NCBI RefSeq assembly: GCF_963855985.1
Contig: NC_087100.1
Coordinates: 965,001 to 1,029,000 of the forward strand
Direction: 5' to 3'
From: Ostrinia nubilalis
Taxonomy: Eukaryota; Arthropoda; Insecta; Lepidoptera; Crambidae
Length of the DNA: 64,000 bases
Both the position numbers and the translations under genes were made by a program. The notes under the pieces were generated by a model. It worked only from the letters and a program-made list of their open reading frames with translations, was not told the origin of the DNA and searched no databases. Positions 1 through 11,216 of the stretch are shown in pieces (positions within the stretch are counted from its first letter, which is position 1; each line of letters starts with the position of its first letter).

Positions 1-2802
1 CTGGGTGAGGTAAAACCGTATTAAAAGAATTTCTTACAAAATTATATGCTCTGGGAGAATAAAAATTTAATTGTAGAGCAAAAGCCCTCAATTCTGGGGA
101 AAATGATTTGCTCACAGTGGAGCTTTTTGCTTTTTTTAAATACCTGACAAAGAAATCTTTGTTTTGTATATTCATTCCTGACATAATGTGAAATTCGTCC
201 TGATTTAATTTCTTTTTTAAACTGGATATTATGTCAGAAAATTTTGTAACTTTATTTTTAAGCCGTCTATTTTGTTGTTTCAGTGCTTTTATTTTTTTAT
301 TCTTGAGGAAAGTTTTATGTTTCAATTTGTTTATTTCTTCTTCTTTTCTTCGGTTGTCTTCAGCCTGAAAAACCATAACATTATAAATATATATGTGCGT
401 ACAGGTCTTTAAACTTCATGACACGTGTTTAACACTGAATATACCTACATATACAGGGTGTTAGGTAAATGGGTATATGAGCCGATACTAGCCCATGTTA
501 ACATGGGCATATAAATGGTATGGTGAAGTCAGAAAATTGATATCATCATTTAATTTTTTTTAATTTTCATACAAAATAAATTTTATAAAATCCGATTTGT
601 ATGAAAATTAAAATAATTAAATTTAAGATATCAATTTTCTGACTTCACCATACCATTTATATGCCCATGTTAACATGGGCTAGTGTCGGCTCATATACCC
701 ATTTACCAAACACCCTGTATAGAGATTGCATTATGCAGGGCGTTAAGAAATTGCGTGCCACACCATAGAAGTAGGTTAAGTATCGATTAAGGAACACAGG
801 AAAAAAAGAAAACAAATGCAAGAGCAATATATTACTAGCTGACCCGGCAGACGTTGTCCTGCCCAGTAATCAATCGACACCTACCCTACACCTACCCAAT
901 ACCTACCCTACTTACCCTACACGTACCCTACCTACCCTATGTGTTATTCTGGGTCTTTACCTACCTACATACCCAATTTCATCGTAATCTGTTTAGTAGT
1001 TTTTGCGTGAAAGAGTAACAAACATCACACTTATAAACTTTCGCCTTTATAACATTAAGTAGGATTTAATACCTACTAACTTAAAAAAGCAGTTTATCAT
1101 TAAATTTCCAGGTTTCAGGCAGTACCTATAGTTCACTCAAAGAATAATCCAAAAGCCGATGTAGTGTGTGAGCTGGAACTTCACCTTCGGCCTGATCGTC
1201 ACTTACCATCAGGTGAGATACAGGCCAAGAGCTTCCTCGTTGTGGATAAAAACAAAAAACAAAACTTAAGCAATTTCTTCAGATATGTGTTCAAGATGCC
1301 CAGACCAGAGCAGAGGGTTTTTTTTATGTGACAGGAGGCAAACGACGGATCACGGACAATTCCTGCCTCTAAGGGCAGCTCCGAAGCCAATATAATTACA
1401 TTTCCTCAAAGGAGCAATGAAATCCCTTTGAACCTAATTAATGTAAAAGCTATTTATTTTCAAAAGTTGAAATTTTAATTAAACTATACATTACTGAGCT
1501 TTAAATCTTATTTACAGTTTATTTTATACTTACACATGACTGTATATTTTGAATTTCCTGTAAAATTCCATATTGCCTGTCTTGTGTTTCTTGTATTATC
1601 TGAAAACAAACAATGAAAATATTTGAACAAATCTGACATCAATGTGAAGTAATTTAATAACTGTCTTCTTTTCTTATTTTTTGTGGGAGCCTGAATTGAC
1701 GACATAATTAACCTTAAGCATCAGAAGATCAGATTAGGTAGTGGCCTACCTAATCTGAACAGTAACTGTAATAAAATAAAATAACTTACATATTGAGTAT
1801 GTATTTTAGAGGTTGGCTGTACATTGGACACTTTATGGATAGCTAGATCTTCTCCAGCACTTCCTCCTGTTTGTGGTAATGTCGGTATATCCTGAAAAAA
1901 ATATATTTATGACAAAATGGAATATTTATAAAAAATTACTTCATTAAACTTTTGGCATAATGAAGGCAAAGTGCCACACAATCCATATTAACAAATCAAT
2001 TTTATTCCAATTCTTTCTATTAACATTATTGTTTAATCATCATGATATTGTGTGGGATACCGAGTAAATCAAATTGTTTGATCAAGTTGTTTAATTATGT
2101 TAAGATGCTCCTGCATAGTTCTTTGAAAGCTATTTTATAAATATCTGGTAGGTAGTTGAGCATTCCCATGAATATGATGATGATGATTTAACTACTCTCG
2201 CTACTATTTCTTAGAAACTAATTAAAATAAATGAAAGGAAAACTCACTTCTTGATCTTGCAATAAATCAAAAATTGTTGGGATCGCTTCAGATTTAAGCA
2301 CTGTACGGAAACCACTTCTATCTATCAAGTGAGCTTCGAAATGCTTTGAACACAGCACACTAGATGATTTGGGCTGCCAATTTTGTCTCTTCATCATAGA
2401 CAACCATGCTTTTTTCAAATTGATATTTTTTGGAAACCTGTAAAAGACTAATGTTAATAAGTTTATATTAATAATTACATAAAATAATATGAAGTAACTG
2501 AGTGCGGCCCCTCAAAAATATGCAAGTACACAAAACGTCAAACACGATCAAGAATTCAAGAAAAATATTTGTAAATTACAATATTTAGCAACAAATGAAA
2601 CTCACGGCCGATAGGAGATTACGACATAATATGACAGTCAGTTAATAGCGTCAAAATGATCGATCACTAGCAAGTAACAAGACAGTAAACAAAATAACAA
2701 TTGACGGCATAAAAATGAACAACAAACTTACCGATGGAAACTAATATCGGGTGTTTTCTTATAAGATGCGTTTTCGCACATTTTCGCACTACACTTCACC
2801 AT
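1..2802 (-). CDS. THAP-domain, P-element/THAP9-type transposase-like gene, 5' half (partial, spliced)
   Basis: Five exons can be read on the minus strand, all with GT..AG junctions and a continuous frame: 2802-2732, 2437-2248, 1891-1790, 1599-1534 and 364-<1. About 264 residues are visible. Residues 1-80 form a THAP zinc finger of the C2CH type: C4, C9, C53 and H56, with the conserved W35 and the motif AIPTIF (P77). THAP domains bind DNA in a sequence-specific manner. Residues about 144-200 are rich in Lys/Glu and look like a coiled coil. From about residue 231 the reading (RAFALQLNFYSPRAYNFVR, then FNTVLPHP) matches the beginning of the P-element/THAP9 transposase domain. The start ATG at 2802 sits in a good context and encodes the first zinc ligand four residues later. 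The catalytic part lies beyond the left edge, so it cannot be judged whether it is an active P-like transposon, a domesticated gene or a decaying copy. No stop or frameshift is seen in the exons present. Confidence 0.85.
451..720. mobile_element. Palindromic MITE, ACAGGGTGTTAGGTAAA family, copy 1
   Basis: A 270-bp near-perfect palindrome. Both ends read ATACAGGGTGTT and the arms carry the same GGGTATATGAGCC, CCCATGTTAACATGGG and CTTCACCATACC blocks in inverted order, meeting in an AT-rich centre. No coding capacity. A second copy lies at 62115-62383. The flanks extend the palindrome by TA, so the exact target duplication is ambiguous. Confidence 0.85.
835..1064 (-). mobile_element. Short non-autonomous Helitron
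   Basis: On the minus strand it starts TCCTACTTAATGTTATAA directly after an A, and ends in GCTAG followed by T. Just before the CTAG lies the hairpin GGCAG...CTGCC. These are the termini and A|T target expected for Helitrons. The interior holds a degenerate CCTACC-type microsatellite at about 878-970. Confidence 0.7.
1150..1345 (-). repeat. Lepidopteran interspersed repeat fragment (CTCTTGGCCTGTATC family)
   Basis: The stretch containing GATCGTCACTTACCATCAGG and GCCAAGAGCTTCCTCG matches, in opposite orientation, the segment at 21640-21790. It is followed by a T-run and ATGTGACAGGAGGCAAACGA, a phrase that recurs at 51054. The class (SINE or LINE 3' end) is not certain. Confidence 0.6.
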
Positions 2803-3020
2803 CTTGTTTCAGTCTTTTTGGCACATTAAAGCACAACGATTCACAAAAATAAATTAAAGAAACACGGCACCTTGTTTGTTTACATCGCCATATGTCGCTT
2901 ATTTTGTAGCTTAGCAAAATGGCGTCTGCTTCATGGTCGGTTTTGTCAGTGTGTGCGTTAATGTTGCGACAGTAAAAAAAAAAGAGATGCAATATTTGAC
3001 TTTGAGTTGGAGTAAAAGAA
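2803..3020. promoter_or_regulatory. Presumed promoter/5' UTR region of the THAP gene
   Basis: The region upstream of the start codon at 2802 must hold the 5' UTR and promoter. No TATA box is obvious. On the plus strand at 2922 there is an 18-codon ORF in good start context (AAAATGGCG), which could be an upstream ORF of a divergent transcript. Inference only. Confidence 0.3.
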
Positions 3021-3217
3021 ATGGAGATATTAGTTATTCTTATCTATGTGTTTGTCAAATTTACGTTTGGTCTGCTTCTCTTTATATGTCTGTGGCTGCA
3101 ACTCGGTTGCTTTGCATTGTTAATAAGCCGGCCAAAACGCAGCGCCCCAATCCGTGAAATTGGTTCCATTGAGAACTGTTATTGTCGAGAACTGGCGGGA
3201 AACTGTAGGCTGTGCAG
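3021..3217 (+). CDS. Possible first coding exon of a membrane-anchored protein (uncertain)
   Basis: From ATG 3021 the ORF begins with about 35 hydrophobic residues, long enough for a signal anchor, followed by RPKRSAPI and a Cys-rich stretch containing RELAGNCRL. A GT donor candidate lies after ...CTGTGCAG at 3217. The layout (N-terminal membrane anchor, basic patch, PPI-like motif, then a T/RELA-like motif) is reminiscent of the N terminus of insect fatty-acid amide hydrolase 2-type amidases, but the match is weak and no further amidase exon is visible. It could equally be a chance ORF or a decayed exon. The adjacent intron-like DNA is a tandem duplication. Confidence 0.2.
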
Positions 3218-3223
3218 GTATTT

Positions 3224-3656
3224 TTCTTTTGCGGGTAATAAAGTGTCAGTCAGAATAACAATTGAAAACGTATTTATAATTGACCACTTTTATGTAGAGG
3301 TTTAGTATTTGTTTTATAATTTCTTGTACTACTGTGAAGAAGTTACAAATAAGATTAGAGCAAGTTTTTTGATGAGCTTTTTTAATGATTTTTGCAAGAT
3401 TTGCAACATTCGTAAAGAAAATAAAATGTCTCCACGCAACAATGTTCTTTTGCGTATAATAAAGTGTCAGTCAGAACAACAATTTAAAACGTACTTAAAA
3501 TTGACCAATTTAATCTAAAGTTTTAGCATTCATTTGTTTTATAATTTTTTGCACTACTGAAAAGAGGTAACGAATGATATTAGAGCTTTTTGAAGAGCTT
3601 TTTTCATGATTTTTTTGCAAGATTTGCGACATTCTTAAAGAAAATAAAATGTCTTG
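3224..3656. repeat. Tandem duplication, about 221-bp period, two copies
   Basis: Copy 1 runs from TTCTTTTGCG at 3224 and copy 2 from TTCTTTTGCG at 3445. AAGTGTCAGTCAGAAYAACAA lies at 3241 and 3462, a TTTTATAATTT...TGYACTACTG block follows in both, and both end in AAGAAAATAAAATGTCT. The copies differ by scattered substitutions and small indels, so the duplication is not recent. Confidence 0.85.
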
Positions 3657-3660
3657 AATT

Positions 3661-4431
3661 ACACACCAAATTAGAGAGTGCGAAGGACTTCCTTACGACA
3701 CGGCGGCGCTTTTGTCTCTGTAATGGGTAACTGAGGTGACTCGGGTGACAGAACATGTTAAATTTATTGCTGGTACTGCGCAGGCTTGGTGATTAGAGAA
3801 GCGAGAGCGGAAGCGGTACCTGATATAGAATCTGACTTCAGTTCAAACTGTTAAAACATCAAATCAAAGTATAAAAGAGATCGGTCTCAACCATTACAAG
3901 TTATAAGCTCCTTGCATGTACCGCCTTCTATAGTACTTTTGGTTACTTTACCACGCTATATTAAAGGTCTCTGATACCTTAGTATTTATTTATATAGAGT
4001 CCTAGAAATGCATGTACTCTGGGACCTTAGTTGTTTATATGAGTCCTAGCAATGCAGAACTATTTACTGCTAGGAACAGTTGATGATCTGAGGCTCATAA
4101 GCAGCTGTCATTTCGTTGCTCTCAAGTGCTCTACTGAAAATCGCTGTCGCTTATTACTCAGCCTACAGCGTAGCGTTCAAACTTAACAATTGGTCGGCCA
4201 ATCGTGTCAGCCAGATAGATTGTCCGCGTAATTGGAATACAGATGTAGGCTCTGTCGCCGGGATAGCCTATTGGGCAACCGGCATTAACGCCTCGTTAGA
4301 TTACGTGGTAAAAGGTACAAGTAAATTTTTTGGTGTCTCAATCTTTCTAACTGCATAGGTTGCATAAAAATGTAATCGTTTTAGAGAACAGTACGACCAA
4401 TTTTTAGAAGGAGTACATCGGTTTAGTTCAG
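3661..4431. other. Unannotated intergenic stretch
   Basis: No repeat family or spliced gene is recognised. An open frame of 80 codons at 4116-4358 has no visible domain and is taken as chance. GAGTCCTAG..AATGCA occurs twice (about 3998 and 4042), a minor local repeat. Confidence 0.5.
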
Positions 4432-4562
4432 TCATCATCATCATCATCATCTCAGCCATAGGACGTCCACTGCTGAACATAGGCCTCCCCCAATGCTTTC
4501 CATGTTACCCGGTTGGTAGCGGCCTGCATCCAGCGCCTTCCTGCTACCTTTATGATGTCGTC
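4432..4562 (-). mobile_element. LINE 3' end, (ATG)n-tailed RTE-like family
   Basis: Read on the minus strand it runs through GGGGGAGGCCTATGTTCAGC and AGTGGACGTCCTATGGCTGA, which encodes the family's C-terminal peptide ending in QQWTSYG-stop, and then into an (ATG)n tail. It is truncated to the last 130 bp. The same family recurs across the window. Confidence 0.75.
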
Positions 4563-7500
4563 AGTTCAATCATACATTATTTTATGTTCAGAAAACCTTG
4601 GAACAGTAATTATATTTATACGATAGTGATTCGCAATTGATATTTGATTGAGATCAAGTTGCATTAATTTGACATTCAAAGATGCAAAAATGCATTCAAA
4701 GGTAAAACATATGCTTACCTGAATGGCTCAATCTGAGCAAGTATCGACTCGAAAGTCAATGTCAAAAAAACAAAACCCTAAGCCCGCATTGTACACTAAT
4801 TCCTAACGACCTCTCGTCAATTGTTTATTTTTATTTATTTCGAATTTCATCGCGATATTATTAAGTTTATTGCGATTACGATCTCGAGAATTCATTTTTG
4901 ACGTTTTTATTCGTATTTATGAGATTCCATACGCACCGGCTAACCTTACTTCTCACCCGCTAAACGATTTTGCAATTGTATCCATTCAGCAATAAGGCAC
5001 ACTATCGAGTGAGACGAAACTTTGACATGGGCAGAATAAATTTTGTACGATGTGACGTCCTGTGACCGCTCTAAGATTTTATTATTTTAAAAATTGATAT
5101 TTTATTTTTCGAATTGGACTGCTAACGCTCGCAGCGGGTGGGTGCGCGGCTCTAACTCAAACTGTACCTTATTATTATTAGCATAAAATATGTTATCGCT
5201 GTAACAAGTCGTCGTGCCCTTACAAGGTTTCCGAGGAATCGCATTTCGTGTTTTTGTTTTTAGTTCTCAGTGGGACGTTTCGATTTAATCTATGGTATTG
5301 ATGCTAGTTGAATGTGTATTACTATAGCGCAGTTAATGATATTGTATTTAGGATGCACGCGAAATGCAAAAGGCGTGAGTTGAAGTTAATTTGTGTGTGT
5401 GATGATGACTTGGATGAGTCATCGTTCAAGGCAATGTTTAGGCGATGTTCGAGATCACGATTTCTATAAATATAAACAGATAACCGTTCGACGTGGAATG
5501 AGGTATTTTATAATATCATATTCCTGAACTAATGCCATAAATAAGGTTCGATCGGTAAATATTACGATGGCATTTGTTGAACTAGGTGCCAAACGATATT
5601 GGAGATGATTAATATTTATAATCAATTCCGGATACAATTCTGCGAGATATTATGATCATAATCATAACTCCTTACGTAAAGAAATAACTCGTAAATAGTT
5701 ATTAACAGAACATATTAATATTTGCTATAATGTGAGTTTTATGCTAAGTGAGATACATAAAGTTACACTTAATATTTTAAGAAGTGACAAAAGACTCAAG
5801 AGTACAAGTTTTATTCATTTTTATTGATTTAATTATTTGTGACAATTCTAATGGAGGAAAAAGGTAAAATATTATCTCAATTTATGTTAATAATATGACA
5901 GAATCCATGCACGAAAAGTGAGCATAAGACAAGAATGGACTACATACAAACTCAATATAACAGACTTGTATTTGATTGATTCCACTGTTTGCATTACTTT
6001 AGATTCTTATACTTTCCAAGTCCTCTTCATAATATTATTTCACACAACTACCTGGTCTACTGGTATAGATAGCTTTTAATGCTACGTCCTACTGAACCAA
6101 GTAGGTACGTCACACGTCATAGATTCATTCATAGATTAACAAAACCAGTAATTATGTTAATAACATACTAAATGTTGCTGATTTTAATAAACAAGATTCT
6201 TATCGTGTAGCGTCATTTCTTCATAGATTTTATATAGCAATAGATATTTAGTTGTTAAACAACTCGATCGACTTATCATTGATTTTGATTGAGCATTTAA
6301 AACTTTATTTATCACTAGGTAATTATATGACTATATGCCCTTATTTAAAACAAACATGAAGTGTTTTAGGGCTTTGCAATGTCGGTTAATACCTAATAAC
6401 ATACAAATCTTAAAGTTTATTCAACTAGGTAGCGGATAAACATTAAATTATGTATGAAAATAAATAGTTTACTTGCTAGCATTTAAATGTCCCTTCGGTT
6501 AAAATTAGCTTAAGGAATAGAAGATACGATCACCGCGAGACTTTTTATCAGTCGTAAAGTAAGTATAAAATTAAAAACGGTTGATAGCGATCTAAGCCAT
6601 CGACAATCTAGAGGGGTGTAATATCAAATGTTTATGTCCTGATGAGATCTTCACAGCATGCTCTATGCGGGTACAGTCCGGTGGATATTGCTTGGTTATT
6701 TTTTAGATGGATCAGATGTTGAGTTGTCGCTGACTGTAAAGGATTTGTGACTGTGTCTAGTGGGTATCTGAAGTGCATAGTTTAGTAGTTTGACTGAAAT
6801 TTAAATTGACTTAAAAATCTTTCGTTTTTCCGAAATGCGTTTTTCTTATGAATCACAGAAATTGTGATCAAATTATACCATACTCGTAATTCATCTAAAA
6901 GTTAGAAATTAATATTTAAAGAAACATGCAACTGGTATAATGATTACCTTTATCACACTTAAATACGGCTTTAAAATAATTTCGACTAGAATTATAAATA
7001 TGCCACAGCTGCCGAGCAATTAAAGCACAAATTCATTAAACTTAAAACGTTATCATTCAGAGCTATTTGTGGCAAATGGAACAATCAAACATACACTGTA
7101 TCTTAATGTAGCGGCGGAACAGTAAAAACGGGCAATCGTCGAAATACCTGGGAAAACGCGCTCGCTCCGAGCGTATCGTGTACTAGCAATAACACACGAC
7201 ACGAAAACGCCGGCGTATGGGAAACTAAAGCAATGTAATTGGGACTTCTGGTACTATTAGGTGTCGATGTTGACTCACGATGACTGACGGCTAAACACTT
7301 ACCGGTTCCTGTGACTTGGACTACGTGATGTGGGGATCCACGAAAATTGTGCGATAGATTGAATATAAGGAAATTTGTATCGATTTTCTCAGGATTCAGC
7401 GTGTGTGTGTGAGCGAGTGGAACGCGGCGTTTTTTATACGCAAGAGTTTTAAGTGCTGTTTTTAGGATATAACGATATCGACATTGGAATTGAGCGTTTT

Positions 7501-8410
7501 CTATTTAATGGAAATTGTTTGTAAGAATTTTATTACTTCTAACCAATTTACGTAACATCGACGATACATTTTGCTAAAGAAGTTTTCAAATAATGCAATA
7601 AAAAGGCAACTTTTTATAATTAACACATTATCATATTAAAACCTTAGCCTTCAGCTTAAGAACTTTTATAGTAACCTTTATACTGAAAAATAGTTATTTG
7701 TGTTAAAAGCTCATTCGCTGAAATTGTCCACAACACTTCCCAACGATCTATTAATTACATATAATTAATTCCTGTCCCGCTCGTACTTAACTTTAGCTAA
7801 ACTTAATAGTTAGGCTCAACACCGGCCGTCGAAGATTATAACTCAAGATAAGCCCCATAAAGATATTAATGATCTAGTTATAGATACTAGTTTCAAGAAC
7901 TGAGTAATTAAAACTGAAATCTAGAATTACTCGGCTTCTCCACATTTAAATGTGATGAATATTATTCAACTTTGCATTTTTATTGGCTATGAACTTAATT
8001 TTATTGAGAATTGATTGGTTTTTTATTTAAATAGAGTCCGGTGGCGTCGACTTCCTCTTGTATTGTAAATACTACATATTTCCCTTAGAACTATGATTTC
8101 CCGGAATCAATTCACATTATGTTGTTGTTAATTGATACTTGCGTTAGTTAATTTACACAAATCTTCTATATTAATAATTTCGTCAAGGGGTACGGTAGAC
8201 TGGATCGAAACCTTATATGAATAACAAAGCATAAAAAAATAACGATTTTGAGTCGACAACATATATCCGCAAAATTCGGATTATGGAGAATTTCGTTAAA
8301 TTCCGATGGCACTGACAAAAGTGACAAACAAACCGCTGTCGCCATCTTTAGTAGTTCACCATCCACTCACTATGCGATCAACGCCAAAACCTTATTATAG
8401 ATGACCCACG
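4563..8410. other. Long AT-rich intergenic stretch without recognised genes
   Basis: No domain-bearing ORF and no splice-consistent exon series was found here. Short ORFs occur at the rate expected by chance. A somewhat GC-richer patch lies at 7140-7220. At 8166-8366 a minus-strand ORF includes ATGGCGACAGCGG in good context, but it ends without a recognisable domain. Confidence 0.5.
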
Positions 8411-8552
8411 CTGAACTGTCCCGCCAAACTCAATGACAGGGGGGCGCTACCATCGTTCAACTTTATGGTTTCCAACATGGCAAAAATCGGAACCAGCGAT
8501 TCGGTATTGACGGTGGCGCCCCGCTGTCAATGTCATCGATAGGACAGTTCAG
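8411..8552. mobile_element. Imperfect palindromic MITE (CTGAACTGTCC ends)
   Basis: The left end CTGAACTGTCC and the right end GGACAGTTCAG are exact inverse complements. Inside them CAATGACAGGGGGGCGCTACC faces GGTGGCGCCCCGCTGTCAATG in inverted order. About 142 bp, no coding capacity. Confidence 0.65.
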
Positions 8553-9086
8553 TATTTTGGAACTATAAACTATTTGCTGGGTTGTCATCGATCCATAAAT
8601 AAATGCATAAAAAACAGTGCGTTTCGCGATTTTTATGATATACTCTTTGTTATGTGTTTTTTCTTTAAACCTGGTATTGGCCGATTCAACCACAGAAAAA
8701 GAATATTAGCCTTATCCATAAAAGTTGAAGTTCAAATGTCAGTGTCATTTAGTTTCGCAGTGATAAATTCCAGTGACATGCAATTTTTGTAATGGCAAAA
8801 TATTTGTAAGAAACGGCAAACAAATTCAAATGTGCAGTCGATGTGTGGAATGCGACTAGCTTGCTACATATATAGTGATCTGTGAATGCGACAACATTAT
8901 ACTCGGTAAGCGGCTTAATTTTTTTTTATTTAACCCGAAAAGTAATAATAAATGACCACATGCATAGCCTGTGTTGAGTTGTTATCAACATAAATACAGA
9001 AACAGACACGATTTTTGCACCGTTTTTTCTGATAACGGAATAGACTCCTTCATGCGCAAGTTCCACTTGAGCTCGGCTGGTTCTTA
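8553..9086. other. Intergenic stretch between MITE and Helitron
   Basis: ORFs at 8574-8792 (plus) and 8463-8693 (minus) overlap the neighbouring palindrome and show no domain. This could hold the lost 5' end of the large Helitron whose pseudogene follows, but I cannot identify that terminus. Confidence 0.35.
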
Positions 9087-9096
9087 TCCCAACTAA

Positions 9097-9127
9097 TCCC
9101 AACTAATATTATAAATGCGAAAGTAAC

Positions 9128-9172
<45 letters not shown>

Positions 9173-9353
9173 TACGCTTTCCCGCTTAAACCTCGCAACC
9201 GATTTTGATGAAATTTGGCATAGAGATAGTTTGAGTCCCGGGAAAGAACATAGGATAGTTTTTATCCCGGTTTTTGAAACAGGGACGCGCGCGATAAAGT
9301 TTTTCTGTGACAGACAAAATTCCACGCGGGCGAAGCCGCGGGCGGAAAGCTAG
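9097..9353 (+). mobile_element. Short Helitron, TCCCAAC family, copy 1
   Basis: Starts TCCCAACTAATATTATAAAT after an A and ends GGAAAGCTAG before a T. The 3' hairpin is CGCGG-GCGAAGC-CGCGG. A (CTGT)n array follows the 5' end. The terminal TCCCAACTAA is duplicated just upstream (9087-9096). Outside the CTGT array it looks identical to the copies at 12490 and 13634. Confidence 0.85.
9130..9171. repeat. (CTGT)n microsatellite inside Helitron copy 1
   Basis: An uninterrupted CTGT tandem array. The same array in differing lengths sits at the same point of the two sister copies, so it belongs to the element and is hypervariable. Confidence 0.9.
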
Positions 9354-9384
9354 TTATAAATAATTGTGTAATATATTTTTGCAG

Positions 9385-10964
9385 ATAATTTCAATTATTG
9401 CGAGTGTTGTGGCTTAGAAACAATTAGGCAGTTATGAATAAACAAGGCTCGGGCACTGTCAAACCTTTTTCCTAAAAAGCAAAAAGCTGCTTCTGCTGCA
9501 TCACAAGATTTATTTGATGATTTTCAGGTAAGTTAATAGTGTAGGTTACTGAGTAAAGTAAAATAAATATAGAGGTGGGAGGATATACCTACTCTACACC
9601 TACATACATTCACAATACTTATTATTATTTGAATATTTGTCTAAAAATAAAATATATTTATCTTATTAAACTCAGTTAGCTCTGATGGTAAGAGCGCGAC
9701 AACGGAGAAGTCGAGGATGTAGGTTCAATTCCTGCATGTGGTTGTGTATTTGTTGTGGTGTATTTTTTCATCACATCTTATTAAATTTGTTTAATAAGAG
9801 TAACACAATATGGCATTAAAAATTTAAATTAAATCTTTAAATTAAAGCTTTAAATTAGCTATTCATAAATATATTTCTCTTTTAAGGTTGATAACGAAGA
9901 GTTGACGCTAATCGAGGATTCATTGATGATTGATGATGCTTCTTCGGACTACAAGAAAAAACAGCTACTCTCAGTCAGCAGTGATGATGCTTCTTCGGAC
10001 AACAAGGAAAAACAGCTGCTGTCAGTCAGCAGTGATTTTATTTCTTAAGAAGAAGAAGAGAAAGAAAACATATCAAATGGCGGGCAGACACCCGAAAAAA
10101 CGTAAATATTCAAGAGGTTTAGTACAGAATATCAGCCCCCCAGGACTAACTATTTATATTTAGCACTTTCAAATAACACCATTCAAGTATCAGTACATTC
10201 AGTTGGTTCTATGATCTAAGAATGTGTTCAATGTCAAGCACTTCATTTTTTAGGTGAAAAAATTAAAAATCATTTTAAAAATTGTGGTCATAATGGGAAG
10301 GTATACATAGACCCAGACAGTCTTAAAGCCAATTCCAGAAATATTATTAGCATTTTTTGAACTAAACAGAACAGATGAAAGTGCTCGACAATATCTTTAC
10401 ACTGAAATTCCGACACATTTCAGATGTATCCATGGACAGTGGCAACCACGAATACCTCAGTCAGCGGCTGATAAAGTTATTGCAAGAATGTATAATTATT
10501 CCTTTTCTGATCGGGAACGATATTATCTCTGGCTATTACTTCTTCACGTCAAAGGGCCGACTTGCTTCAGAGATGTTAGAACTTATTAATATGAAAATAT
10601 TATTTACACATCATTTCGAGAAGCTGCTCAAGCAAGGGGGCTGCTTTTTGACGATCAAGAATGGGAAAGATGTTTGGATGAAGCAATTGGTTTCAAACTT
10701 CCTCGGCAATTACGATAGCTGTTTGCGTTAATTTGCGTGTTTTGTGAAGTAACTGATCCTAATGCTCTTTAAGAAAAAATTGCATCACATTTTATCGAAT
10801 ACTTTACAAGATCCCGCCCTGAAATATTATCCAAACAGTTGGCTTTACAAGAAATTGATGAAACATTAGAACTCCACGGAAAGAGACTAACAGATTTCGG
10901 ACTTCCGGAGCCAGATATCGATGAAAATAGTATTTTCTTATCTGATCCCGTTTCTGACTATTAA
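9385..10964 (+). pseudogene. Degenerate Helitron Rep/helicase ORF (spliced, internally deleted)
   Basis: An upstream exon 9385-9527 (CAG|..CAG|GTAAGT) joins in phase with an exon starting at 9887, reading QDLFDDFQ then VDNEELTLIEDS. The second exon has an acidic N-terminal stretch with a duplicated 51-bp unit (9931-9981, 9982-10032), then the Cys-rich Helitron signature CVQCQALHFLGE ... CGHNGKV at about 10210-10300. The Rep (HUH) core that should follow is missing: after a frameshift near 10355 the text resumes with FFELNRTDESARQYLYTEIP and continues into YYLWLLLLHVKGPTCFRDVR, RGLLFDDQEWERCLDEAIGF and DFGLPEPDID, which is the Helitron segment just before the helicase motifs. At least six in-frame stops interrupt it and the helicase itself is absent. 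It is a dead remnant of an autonomous Helitron. Confidence 0.8.
9668..9745 (+). other. tRNA-like sequence (pseudo-tRNA or SINE head)
   Basis: TTAGCTCTGATGGTAAGAGC resembles an A box with a GCTC/GAGC D stem, and GGTTCAATTCC is a perfect B box with a GTAGG/CCTGC T stem. A CGAC/GTCG stem occupies the anticodon-arm position, but the loop lacks U33 and the acceptor stem pairs poorly. It lies in the intron of the Helitron pseudogene. Probably not a working tRNA. Confidence 0.4.
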
Positions 10965-11216
10965 TAAGAGTTATTTACATAACCTATATTATTAACGATT
11001 GAATTTGATTGTTTTGTTAATTTGTCTTAGTTTATTTTGAATGTTGATTTAAAATAAAAATAATTTGTGTAAAAACATTTGCAGTTTTTATTTACCATAT
11101 TTATTAAACACAACTAACGAAGCTATATGAATCTATTTAATATTCTTTGAGAACCGATGACTACAGAAACATCTATCTACATTTTGCACCTAGAATTGTG
11201 TATTATGAGTCAAATT

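Larger units (their letters stand above)
365..1533 (-). other. Intron 4 of the THAP gene, packed with repeats
   Basis: The donor (minus-strand GTAAGT, next to 1533) and acceptor (TTTTTCAG, next to 365) bound a 1.17-kb intron. It contains a palindromic MITE, a short Helitron and a fragment of a lepidopteran interspersed repeat, listed separately. Introns 1-3 (2438-2731, 1892-2247, 1600-1789) are short and hold nothing recognisable. Confidence 0.75.

Noticed and set aside
878..970. CCTACC-rich array as a regulatory or satellite repeat
   Set aside because: It lies within the boundaries of a short Helitron and is best explained as its internal microsatellite.
10375..10731. 118-codon plus-strand ORF
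   Set aside because: Out of frame with the Helitron Rep/Hel text, which is the meaningful reading here.
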